From contig JAGVVL010000015.1 of the NCBI GenBank assembly GCA_018287875.1, forward strand, positions 1,984,001-2,048,000: a stretch of 64,000 bases of DNA, read 5' to 3'. A model generated the notes under the pieces. That model was not told the origin of the DNA. It worked only from the letters and a program-made list of their open reading frames with translations, and searched no databases. The position numbers were made by a program, and so were the translations under genes. Origin of the DNA: Nigrospora sphaerica. Lineage: Eukaryota > Ascomycota > Sordariomycetes > Amphisphaeriales > Apiosporaceae. Within the stretch, counting starts at the first letter, position 1. The number at the start of each line of letters is the position of its first letter. Of this stretch, positions 35,671 through 46,212 are shown in pieces.

Positions 35671-36904
35671 ATGCCGACTTCCTCCAAGCCACGCCCCTCC
35701 GAGGTGGCTCAGGAGACCAAGAGACACTACATTCCCCTGATCCGAGAGCAATACGCCGACCACTGGCCGACGCACTCGTACCTATTCCCCCACCCCGCCC
35801 AGCAAATCCCGCTAGGCCGTTGCCTACACGATGTGACACCCCCTGGATTCTGTGAGTATAGCCGGCACGTTCCAAGACCTGCATGCCTGACCAATATCAG
35901 CCGTGAGGGTGGGCGACCCTGTCGACGTCACCATCGAGTGGGAGGTAGCCCGGCAAAGCCGCATTCCTTTTATATGCGCGGCAAACGACAAGAGACCGGG
36001 AGGCGATTGGGAAACGGGGGTTGTCGGTACGTTATGCGCCCCGCCCTCCGGCCCATGCTCTACACTCACCCCCTTTTCAGGCTACGAGGAAAGACTGTGT
36101 CGGCGCAGCACACTCTCGGCCACGCTGGCTACCCCGGGCCCCAGCTCGGAAGTGGACTGTAACTATCCCATCCCGTCCGAGGGCTGCATCTTCTCCGAGT
36201 GCGTCGTGGTGTTCCGTGGGCCCCACGAGCAGTACAAGAAGCTCGAGCAGTGGTATGACCTGCCGGTTGTTTCGGTGCCTGCTGCTCGGTGGCCGAAGCT
36301 CAGCAATATGGGCACAAAGTACGCCTTCGACGTGGAACGCTCAATGGTGCGCAATAAGATCCGGGCCGCTCTCACGGTCTGCGCGTATTACGGCTATAGG
36401 GACCTGGTGATAGGTGACTTGGGGCTCGGCAACAGTTATCGGAACCCGCCAATGGAGCTGGCCGAACTGTGGAGGGAGGTTTTCCTATGGGACCCCGACT
36501 TTCGTGGCCGATTCGACTATGTAAGTAGTTTGGATGCTCCGCGTTCGGCTATAAAAGGAGGCCTGCCCGTACCCACTTTTCCGTCAACTATGATACTACC
36601 AAAGGGACGGGAAGCAGGCGAAGGGGCGAGGACTGACCCTGCCAATCAGGTTGCATTTGTCTTCGAGGACATGTACCAGAGCACGACACGCCTCATAATG
36701 GAGGACATTGCGAAGAAGAGCAAGGGAAGCAGCTCGGCCTCTAAGAGCAAGTCCAAGCCCCACAGCTCCAGCTCCAGCTCGTTGCCCACGAGTGCCACCC
36801 CAAGCGACTTCGACATCTTTCGGAGCGTCTTTGACGAGTCGACGATACAGAGCGTGCTCGCCCGTCCTGATCCGCGGTGCAACATCTCGATGCTCACCTC
36901 CTAA
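35671..36904 (+). CDS. Microbial-type PARG (DUF2263/TIGR02452-like) macrodomain protein (four exons)
   Basis: Predicted ADP-ribose-handling protein of the microbial-type poly(ADP-ribose) glycohydrolase family, a macrodomain fold; cytosolic or nuclear. Exons 35671-35851, 35901-36026, 36081-36520 and 36650-36904 join in phase to 333 residues. An N-terminal helical part (EVAQETKRHYIPLIREQYAD) precedes the core. The core has IPFICAANDKRPGGDWETG at about residues 82-100 (substrate-binding loop), YEERLCRRSTL at 104-114 (position of the catalytic acidic pair), IGDLGLGNSYRNPPMELAELW in the last third (phosphate-binding loop and following helix), then VAFVFEDM. A Ser/Lys-rich low-complexity segment lies near residues 268-295, before a C-terminal helix. 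Introns are 49, 54 and 129 nt; two have CTGAC branch sites. The loop reads GGD rather than the GGG of canonical PARG, as I recall also for fungal homologs. Enzymatic activity is inferred from the family. Confidence 0.85.
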
Positions 36905-39900
36905 GCGTTAAGGGTTTGGTCCAGGGTGCGTCGAGAGGCGGTGGCTGCAGCATACGCCGGTCGGGGGCTACAGTTGTATTGTCGAGCATACGGCGTTGGC
37001 ATGGCTGAAACCTGCTTTTTGCAGATGGGGTCTGACTTGGGCGTTTTGTCTTTGCGGAGGCATTGTCGTGCTCCTTCACGTCGACTCGTCAGACTCTCCA
37101 GAGTCGTTAGGTCGCAATGGCTGGTCGTACTTGGGTTTTTCTCCCGTTTTGTTTCCGCGCTGACCCTAATACCGACAGGCTGGAATTTTTGGGCTGCGTC
37201 GGTCAGGCTGAACGGGGGGCACGCCAGGTCACACATGGTCTGGCTGTCCAGTAATCACAATGGTGCAATTTCAAGCGTCTGATCACACACATGCTCGCAC
37301 ATGCACACGCGCACACTTGGACACGAACACAGAAGGGTTGAGTTGGCGTCAATATCCACGAAGAAATACGTGCTTTCCAGCCATACTTTTCAGTTTCACG
37401 CTGGTGCTCTGGGCCAGGAGATGTACGGTCGACCAGCCGGCCTCTGAATCTCCTCGTGCCGCGAGGAGCGAAGTGAAGGCCTCCCCAAGGGGCAAGCGAG
37501 ATGAAGGCTCCCTGTACCGAAGAGTCATACGAGCCCCTTTAGGCCCCATTCAACGCCAAGAAGCCGAGCGACACGCACGGCTGGCTGCACGCTTGGGCAG
37601 ATGCTCGTATGCAGGCAGGTAAAAGCTCCGGGGTCGAGGCTGACGAAAAAGGCAAAGCAGGAGCAGCGAACAAGGCCGCCATCGAGATGTGCAAGGCGCT
37701 TCAACGCGTCCTCCGAAATTTGGGGGCAAGTTACGCAGGTCTACAGGCATATGCGTGCCGAAACAGACCTTTTGTGGCTTGTGGTCATTACGACCGGTGT
37801 GAGAACGAATGAACCCTCACAGGCTCGTTCGCAATGCCTTATGCAGGCGCCCGGTATGTGACCAAGTAACCTCGGCGCCGGATAGCCAGCCCTTACAGGG
37901 GCAACGACAGCGCTCTCGGTAATAACTTTTGAGCCCTCCGTCGTGGGATAAAGATGTATGGTCCATTGGGTCATACACCTGTTCCGAGGGGGGCAGGCAG
38001 GCACGGGATTCCCCGGGCTGCCAAAGAAAACTCGTCATGGCCACTGGGTATCTCCGCCTGCTTTGAGCGGTGCAACCGCATGGCCCCCAACGTTTCCCGG
38101 GCAAGGCCGGGGCGGCATGAGGGCCCCCGAGAAGCACGTACAATGGCTGGGTGGCATTGCGGGGTCCCGGACGTACCAGGGGCCACAACCGGTGAATGGA
38201 CGGCCGTCACGGTTTGTAAATGGTCTACCACGAGATTTGGGCCTGGATTTATGGCATGCTACCAACGAAGTCGTCATAGTTGATCGGTCGGCAGCACTGA
38301 GAGCAATCAAGGTGCTTGTGTACACGCGACCGCCCGTACTCGGTCGAAACCTTCCTTTCAACGCCCCCCTGCATTTTTCGCTGTGATGCCACAACCCGAC
38401 AAGGCTGCCAATACTCAGGCACAGTCCCGTAGAGAAAGTTTGGGAGCGTCTGGACGATTTGTGGGTACCTGTTCCTCGGGTTCCTGTAAGACGGATGGGG
38501 AAGCATGAGAGAGAGGCAATCCAAATGAGGCTTTGGTGCGCCGGGCATCATCAGTCGCCCAGCCGACCAAAGGAACTCCTATCGCCATCAGAACTATCGG
38601 CATCGAGCCGGGAGAGGAATTTGTTTGGGAGAATGCACGATGCGTTCGTCCCTCTCAGCGGCCAGGCGGGAACGCCCAGCGGCATCTTCACCGCTTTCCC
38701 CGGGCCTCTCTCGCATGCGTGTCTCAGCGACGGGAACCAACAACCAAGACACTGTTTGGTACATGCATTTTGACATATCATACAGCTTTCGAGGCAGCCA
38801 CCACTGAAATATCAGAGACGGACCATGCAGTCTTGCGATGCCGGCAACCCCTCCGCGATGCGAGTGACCGCGGTCTATCAGATTGGAGGGGAAGTACCAA
38901 AAGCCAAAGGATAGGTATTTCGTACAATGGCCCGGACAGCCCAGAGTTGCCCCCGACCAACAGCGTGTATCTGCATTGAAGCAAGTACTGGCCGTGCCAG
39001 CACGCATTTTATGGGCCAGGGCCGAGGGCGCCAAGCCTCTGTGCTCGACTTCCCAGACCGTTACCCAACCCATTGATGTCGAACGTCACCGGCGACTCTG
39101 TAATGGTCGTAGCAGATGCACCTGCCGACTCGGGCGGCACTGGGTTCAGGTTCAGGAAAGCACGGCTCGGCAGACAGAAGCAGCACTACTTCCTGGACTG
39201 GGTCGGGAACGGGCAGCCGTTGGTCTCGGCACGTTGCCATAAGCTGCTCTGTCGCATGTCTCAACAGGCGAGCGGCAGGGAGAACTGGACACTTCGGGTT
39301 CGCTGTGGAAAAGCATACATTACATTTTATATACCAAGGAATCTTTCAGCACTCCGGCGGAAAGCCAATCCCTGGGACGTAGTGCGCGATCGCTGATGAC
39401 GCTGTCGCAATGTGCCATCGAGAAGCCCCCTCTCCCACCACCAACAGCCAGACGACGCCAATTCGCTGGAATCTACAACCGCCGTCACCACCTACACAAG
39501 AGGGCCCTCCACATGTGGTCTTGCCTGGACGCACGAGGATCGGCGTCCAGCTTTGTTCGGACTGGTAGTTGCACATAGCGGTGGCGTGGCCGTCCCATAC
39601 ATTTCTCCCGCTGCGGTCCAACTGACAATATTCCATGATACCAAAGTACAGTACGTATTGTATTAAGATGCAATAGCAGCTGCCACGCTTCAATTAAGTG
39701 TTGCCACGACACTGCTGGTACGTTGGTGGTGTTGACCTTCTTGTCGCAGATCACCCTGCCTTTCATTGGCGTGATCGAACATCAGGACCAAGAACAAGTG
39801 ACCAAATGTTTACATGAACTTGAGCCAGCAGCCCGACGGCTCGCTCGTATAAATGAATATCCTCCGCACCCAAACTTGGAGTGGTGGGCCTGGGTAGCCA

Positions 39901-42900
39901 AGCTCCTCCACCCAACCCTGAAACAAAACCTTTTGCATCGATCCTCCAAATGGACGCTTCGAGTGGACGTCCCGCACCAAGTCGGATGTTCGTGGGCTTT
40001 ACTGGCTGCGCTCTGCCTCGTTAACCACGAAAGACGTTACCTCATTGCCGCTCCCTGGGGGTCGAGTGAATGGTCAACACAAAGAAACGTGAGCAAGATT
40101 CTGCACCCCCAGCGGGGGCTACGCTGCTTGCCATCGGTCCCTTGTTTACAGACTGAACAACAAGGTGAAAATGCACTTCTCAGGACGCCTCGAAAGCGCA
40201 AAGCCTTTCTGAGGAGGGAAGGTCGGTTATCATGTCGGGATCACGACAAAGTTGCTACTTCTATTGGCCATCCTGTTGTTGTCGCAATCGGCCATTGGCG
40301 GGCAGGGGCTTCCAGACCCAGACTCCTCCCAGGAACACCCAGTTCATGGCCCGTTCTGGTTAGCGAGAAGCATCAATCTACGCCGCCACGACAAAGCAGT
40401 CTTGTTTAAACTGCCAGGGCCAATGTCGAACCAATGGCGTGACCCAGCGGTGCCGTTTTAGGCACACCACCAGCACGGCCGACGGAATCGTTGCCAACCT
40501 ATGCGGCTTGGAAGCAGTGAGAAGCTGATGAGCGGGGAAAGCCTGCACTCAACCGCGACGGATTCCATGATACTCCTATATTGTTGCTAACGCAAGTCTG
40601 CTTTTCCCAACCGGAGCAAACCCGGCAGGATCTGTAATTGACGAGACCACTTCGCGTCACGTACGGACTCTCTGTTTGTCGGTTCTTGAGCTAACCAAGC
40701 ACTTGCCTAACCCAGATAACGACACAGGGGTAGTCTCGGGTCAAATACCATTGGCTAGCTTTTGGCAGCGTGTTGCAACTACTGTCGTACGAACCACCAG
40801 TTTGGGGTGGAACACGGGTTCCCGGAATTAGCGGCGGGGTTGAGCAACGTCGACGGATTGTGTCTGCGACTGGGTAAGCCCAGGGCGGTGGTGTCTATGC
40901 GCCGCCTGGAGTCAACGTCGTCGGCGGCCACAGCCGACGGTACTGCTGTTTGACCGGCTGCCCAACCGCCCGGACTGCGATACTTCTTCAGCCCCGGGCG
41001 CCCGACATTGATCGCGTCCCATCAGGGCTGCCATCACGGGACTGGGCCATGGCAACAACGACGCCACGCGATTGTCGTGCAGATGCAAGGTGGCGGTTTG
41101 GGCCAGGCGTTGACGAGGAAGGCATCGTTGGCCGGCCGCCCCAAGATGGAGATTGTACACACATGGCCGCCCACGGTAGCCGTTGCATGTGCGTGGCATC
41201 TTCACGTCGGCCGACTTGATGGGCTGTCCGCTCCGATGCCTTGGCAAACCGCCCCCCCGCTGCTCCACCTCTGGACCGCATCCGTATGGACTGTCCATAC
41301 GCGCGTCTGTGTTTGGGTTGGCGGTGCCCCGGAGCCGTCTTGGCTTGGGCGGTGGGAAGCCGGGTCTCATCAGGCCAGGACGGCTCGTGGGTGTTAGGGC
41401 ATACAGTGCACGCCGTCAGCCAGCCAGTTGGTACAACGATGCCGGTTACCAGGTGTGATGGACCCAGCCAACCGGCATGGGAGGTGAGAAGACCGAAGGG
41501 GCCAGCCCGTATTGTACCCAGGCGGGCTCTCCCTAGACCGCCACGCACGGTTGCCTTCCGTCATTGACGTTAGGTGAGCCGATGGTGATGGAGTACGACG
41601 GTCGTGGTAAGGCTGCAGGTAACTACAGCAAGGTAGCTTATATGTAATATAGATAAGAAGAACACGGTTTTCTATCACATACGACCATAGCTTCCAGAAA
41701 ACTCGGGATCCCGTCCGCTCTCCCATAGATAAGCTGGAAAGCGCCGAATTAGTACTAGGGTCGGTGACGACCTGGGAATCCTCGGTGTTGTATGTTTTTG
41801 ATTTTTATCACTCTTTTTGTTCCTGGTTCTGCATTTTATAATAGTTATGTTGTCTATAATCACTTTTCGGATCTGGTAGCCGGCTTGTGCTAATGAGAGA
41901 TACAAGGATCGCAGCCTTCAATTAAGGGGCCCTAATTAAAATTGCTATGAAAAGTGAATGGTAACGCATGGCATTCCCTCATTCAATTGGCGCGACGCAA
42001 CCCACAATGTTATCATCACACGAGGTCGTGATGTATCCTCAATCCCGCTCACAGTCCATTGTATGCAGAAATCTTAGACTGACGATACGTTTCGGGTTTG
42101 GGGTTCCTTGCCATGGCTTTTTCGACGACAGCCCGAGGTAGTCAGGGACTGTCTCCGTTGCTCTGTTCCGCTTCGATCATCATGGCCGCGGGAACCATAA
42201 GGGCTGACATTGCAGCTTCGAAAGATTGATTGCAAAACTCTCGGCGGCAGTATGGAGTTACACTTCCAATTATTGGGTTGGAGAACACAAAAAGAGCCTC
42301 CCGTTTGGTCTGCGATCGCCGGGGAGTCGAGGCTGAGCGGTACGTCAGGCCTTGCCATCCACCCATGGCTATCACCGAATCCGATGCGCACCCCCCCCTT
42401 CCCCCCGGGCGTTTGATCGAGCAGCTTTAGACATGGAAACTATTCTGTCCGCGGCGATGTGGCCCGGCGTAAGTGGGGGCAAGAACGAGGAAGACGCCCG
42501 AAGAGGTCTGACAAGTTTTGCATAGGGTGAAGGACTCGAACATGTGGTGTTCTACGATACACTACTGGACGGAGCTGTGGACGATCTCTTGTAAATTATC
42601 TACGAAAGTTTCCCTACCGACTTTGATTGTCTTGTTGCCTTTAACAGGCATTCTCTCTGAATGCCCGTTGGCAAGTAGGTAGTTTTTGCGAGGAACAAAA
42701 GAGGTCGAGCAGGTGAAGTGAAAAATAGGAAGCGCTGCTGGGCAACCACTCCCCCCTCTGCAACTGGTGTTCCTTCCGTTTGGCATAAGTAATCCACCTT
42801 CGGCCCAGATCTTCCATTCTCACAGTCTCTCGTCCCGCCCGTGTGAAGCACCGTTCCTACTGCAAACGCTGACAACTCACAGTTGCAAGTTGACGAAGCG

Positions 42901-42926
42901 GAAACTCGTTTTCGGTTCTTTTCGCC
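36905..42926. other. Gene-free stretch of about 6 kb between the PARG-like and 2EXR genes
   Basis: No supported gene. Two unrelated open frames (39073-39396 and 39723-40409) share only a WTLRV pentapeptide and a similar 14-nt core, and have no recognisable domain. The section from about 41560 to 42100 is noticeably A+T-richer than its surroundings. I found no terminal repeats, transposase motif or reverse transcriptase motif. Confidence 0.55.
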
Positions 42927-44040
42927 ATGTCTTTCTATCCCCTACTCCCGGATGAGCTGAAGCTCATGATCTGGGAGGAGGCCATCAACTGTCAACATGG
43001 TGGCGTCCACCACTTCAAGATCGGGTTCGAGCAACCGAGAACATACGAGCAGACCCTGACGGTATACCCTCAAAGAGACGGCAAGGACAACCCCTCGAGC
43101 TCGGCGGGCCTTTGGCGCCTTTCGACCACCTGTCGCATGTCTTGGTACCTGGTGAAGCAGAGGGAGCATGCCGACCGAGTGCTCTTCTGGCGAAAGATGC
43201 CCAAATCGGCGATCAAGGAAGCTGCCTACACGCCAGACTTGCAGGTCGAGGCACCGCAGAAGGGAAGAGACAACGTCAAGGTCAGGGCGGGCAACAAGAT
43301 TCCGAAGCCAGCCGAAGCTTTCCTCAATGGTGACAAGGATATCGTTTGTTTCACCGTTGTAGGCACCGACTTCAACCTTGATTGGCTCAACTGGGCGAAC
43401 AACCACCAGCGCTTCAGACACCTTACACACGTCGCCTTCGAATACCTCAGCCCCGCGGTCAGTCACAACGGCTGGATTACAGCCCCGTTTGAGTGTATCT
43501 GCTGGAATGGCTGTACGACATACGACCGCAAATTTTGCGTCGATGCCGTATCTGGTTTCTTGCGCATCTTTGAGAATCTCCAGACCTTCTACTTCATTAT
43601 CTCGATCGCGGCCTGCCGACTCGCCCGGCCAACCGCAGAGCCTCTGTCCCGTAGTACCGAGAGACAGCGCGGAGGTCGGGTGGTCAAGAAAACTGGACCA
43701 CAACTCGTTACCGAGGCCATGGGCAAGTTCAAAGGTACGATGGCTTCGTCATAATTTTCACAACTACGGGCCATACTGACAGGTTGTTGAATCAGTCCTT
43801 GCCCAGGGGAGGGGCTTATCTGTTTTCCAGGATCGCAAGAAGACCTACTACGAGGTTGACGACAGCGGCATGTCTCTGATCAAGGGCTACGAGGACTACA
43901 ATGAGACACTGACCGATCTCACAGAAACCTGGCACCTCATTGGTAACATGTTCGCTGGTGACCCGGAATGCCCTTGGCACAGCCCGCGATCGAACTGGGG
44001 CGATGTCCGGTTCAAGTTTCTGGTGTGCCAAGGTGAATGA
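42927..44040 (+). CDS. 2EXR (F-box-like) family protein
   Basis: Exons 42927-43734 and 43796-44040 join in phase to 350 residues. The N-terminus MSFYPLLPDELKLMIWEEAI matches the 2EXR family pattern (aromatic-x-x-LPxELRxxIW), an F-box-like motif common in expanded families of filamentous ascomycetes and of unknown function. The rest holds Trp/Phe-rich globular sequence (for example DFNLDWLNWANNHQRF and a C-terminal KTYYEVDDSGMSLIKGYEDY) and no membrane segment. The 61-nt intron has a CTGAC site. An alternative acceptor 18 nt upstream (…CTGACAG) would end the protein early, so I chose the CAG at 43795. The ATG context (TCGCCATGTC) is good. The frame ends GGTGAATGA; an AAG|GTGAAT donor there could extend the gene into an unseen exon. 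Confidence 0.8.
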
Positions 44041-45900
44041 CCGTCCTGTGGCCCAAGCCGAGAAAGGAAGGCTTGAAATGGCGGAGAAGAAAAGGAGACG
44101 AATTGTACGATAGGATGGGACGGCATAGCCCGGAAGATAGACTGCGATTTTTTTCTCGGTTCGTTTACTCGGGGGGGCTGCAGAACGTTCGACACATATG
44201 GGCCAACATGGCAAAATACCACAATCGAGCAGCACGGTACCGACCATAAATCGCAACAGCGTTAGGGATTGGTTGAAGTTGAAAGAGGCGGTTATGATAT
44301 GTTCCGGAAACGAAGCTGGAACACGTTTCCGACGGGAGATTCAATCCGCACGAGAGAATTCATGCACCTCACTTAATGAAATATGGCATGAGAGCAGGGT
44401 ATGAGCGTTCTCACCATACCATGGCCGTGTTCTTGCTGTCAGGCGGGCTGGGTTCGCTTGGCCAGGTGGGAGACGGTTTCGACAGGACGGAAGCAGTTGC
44501 GTGCTTGGCAGTATCGACTTGTGGCCCTTTCTTTCCTTGTGCGCTATATCCTCCCACGTCCTTTGGACAGCAGGCTCGGTGCGATTTATCGTGACCTGGA
44601 TGAGGACCGCGTACTGATAGACTAAGGTTCTTGAGGGTTTGACCGACCCGGCAACCGTTCTATCAACACGTTGTTACCACATCCTGCTACCGTGGATCCT
44701 TATATATGTACTCCACGTACGACGGTTACGGAACTTTGTGCCAAGGGAGGCACAGATAGCCCGTCATTTTGGAGTTTTGCTCACCTGGCAATCCCCGGGT
44801 TACACTGCTTTTCAGGGCAGCACAGCTCTGCCTCCCCACGCGCACGCATCTCCATGACTTATCCCCCAAGAGCCTCTCAGAACTAACAATGTCCCTCTTT
44901 GTGTTCCTTCCCTGCGTCCCCTCCGGCCCCATCCACGCAGGGCTCGATAACGCCGCGTCCAAACCCGCACCGTTTTCTCCCAGTGGCTGACCCCGGGACG
45001 CAGGAAGTCTTTCGTGCGCAGCGGCGTCGACACGCCGTCTCGGTGGCCGGCGGGCTTCTCCAACCGCACGCAGGCGCACGGGATGGCGACGTTACAGCTG
45101 GCGCGTCGGGCTCTTCGGGGTCCCGGGACCGGCGGCGGTCGCGGCCGGCGTGCAGAACGTCGCCGTCTCGGAGGCGAACCCCGGAACCGAGGCGGGGGCG
45201 CCAAGGACACGTCGCCTGGCGCATCGCGAATGACCATGGTTTTGGTTGTGCAGTGCCCGGCGGCGCGCTGGTCGAGAACATCACGGCGCAGGAAGTCAGT
45301 CGATGGCCCGTGTCTTCACATTGGGCGCTGCGATCCAGGCCCCACGTCATAAGGCCGTGAGGGCAGCCTGAGGAAAAAAAGGTAGTGTGCATAATGCTCT
45401 TATTTATTGGTAAGAGCCGGGGTATTCGCCCAATGGGTACCGGCACGATTGCTCGTCCTTGTGTAAATGCATCTTTCGCCACATGTGACGCAAATAAAGC
45501 AACGCAACGTAAAAACAAACCAGAACATACGCCAAATACGCCACGCAAACCCCGTATCCAAGACCAAGTCGCCTGGTCCATATGCCGAGAAATGCCGTCT
45601 GGGCGGTGCCGTCGCCTGCGAGGTGCAACCACCTCGCTTCCATGCAATGCGTAAACTTCCGTGCAATGAGTAAATGAATGAGTGTCGCTTCGTTGAGGGA
45701 TCTGCACTAGCGCCCGTCCCTGAGACCATGGTCGCGGGCCGGGGTGTACAGGGCCCTATTACATCCGGTTATAGTCCCTTGTATCGTAAAATTCATAAAT
45801 GTCGTGATGTGTCTGTCGCCAAGGTCATGCCCAACCATGATTTGGACCAGACCTGCGTCGACGTCGCACAGCCGCCCAAGTTGATGATGATGAGTCCATC
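44041..45900. other. Intergenic, 2EXR gene to small membrane protein gene
   Basis: Convergent 3' flanks. A GC-rich block at about 44980-45260 is open in several frames on both strands (Arg/Pro-rich) but shows no domain or consistent frame. It could be the remains of a gene, but I cannot support a call. Confidence 0.5.
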
Positions 45901-46212
45901 TTACTGCCACCGATGCATGGCCTGGCCGTTGGGTTGCTGCGTCGGTGGCGGGGCGGCGATTTGCGAGGCCTCACTGAATTGAGAAGATCGCGGTGATATC
46001 GGCGGTGTTGAGACGGGCGAAATCTCGGCCGAGCTCTTGGACTGCGGCCACTGTTGCTTCTCACTATCGGTGGCGAAGCGGTTGTCGTCGGGCTTCTTGC
46101 CCCGTAGGCGCGCTGCAATCTGCGTCCAGTACAGGGCCGTTACAAGAATAACGCCGCCGATGACAATGACGAGGACGACCGTCGCGACAATCGTAGTGAT
46201 GAGGTCGCTCAT
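45901..46212 (-). CDS. Small single-pass membrane protein of unknown function
   Basis: A 103-residue single-exon frame. Residues 1-5 (MSDLI) are followed by one strongly hydrophobic helix at about 6-29 (TIVATVVLVIVIGGVILVTALY). A basic stop-transfer patch (RLRGKK) comes next, then a Ser/Pro/Gln-rich disordered tail with SP motifs. The positive-inside rule places the C-terminus in the cytosol. The short hydrophobic N-terminus without a cleavage site suggests a type III/signal-anchor protein of the secretory pathway or plasma membrane; this is inference. The ATG context CAACCATGAG is favourable. I do not recognise the family. The clean helix-plus-basic-flank design is unlikely to be accidental, but the frame is short. 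Confidence 0.62.
   Translation of the reverse strand: MSDLITTIVATVVLVIVIGGVILVTALYWTQIAARLRGKKPDDNRFATDSEKQQWPQSKSSAEISPVSTPPISPRSSQFSEASQIAAPPPTQQPNGQAMHRWQ

Noticed and set aside
39073..40409. Two open frames sharing a WTLRV peptide, considered as diverged repeats
   Set aside because: Only a 14-nt core is similar and the rest does not align, so chance is the simpler reading.
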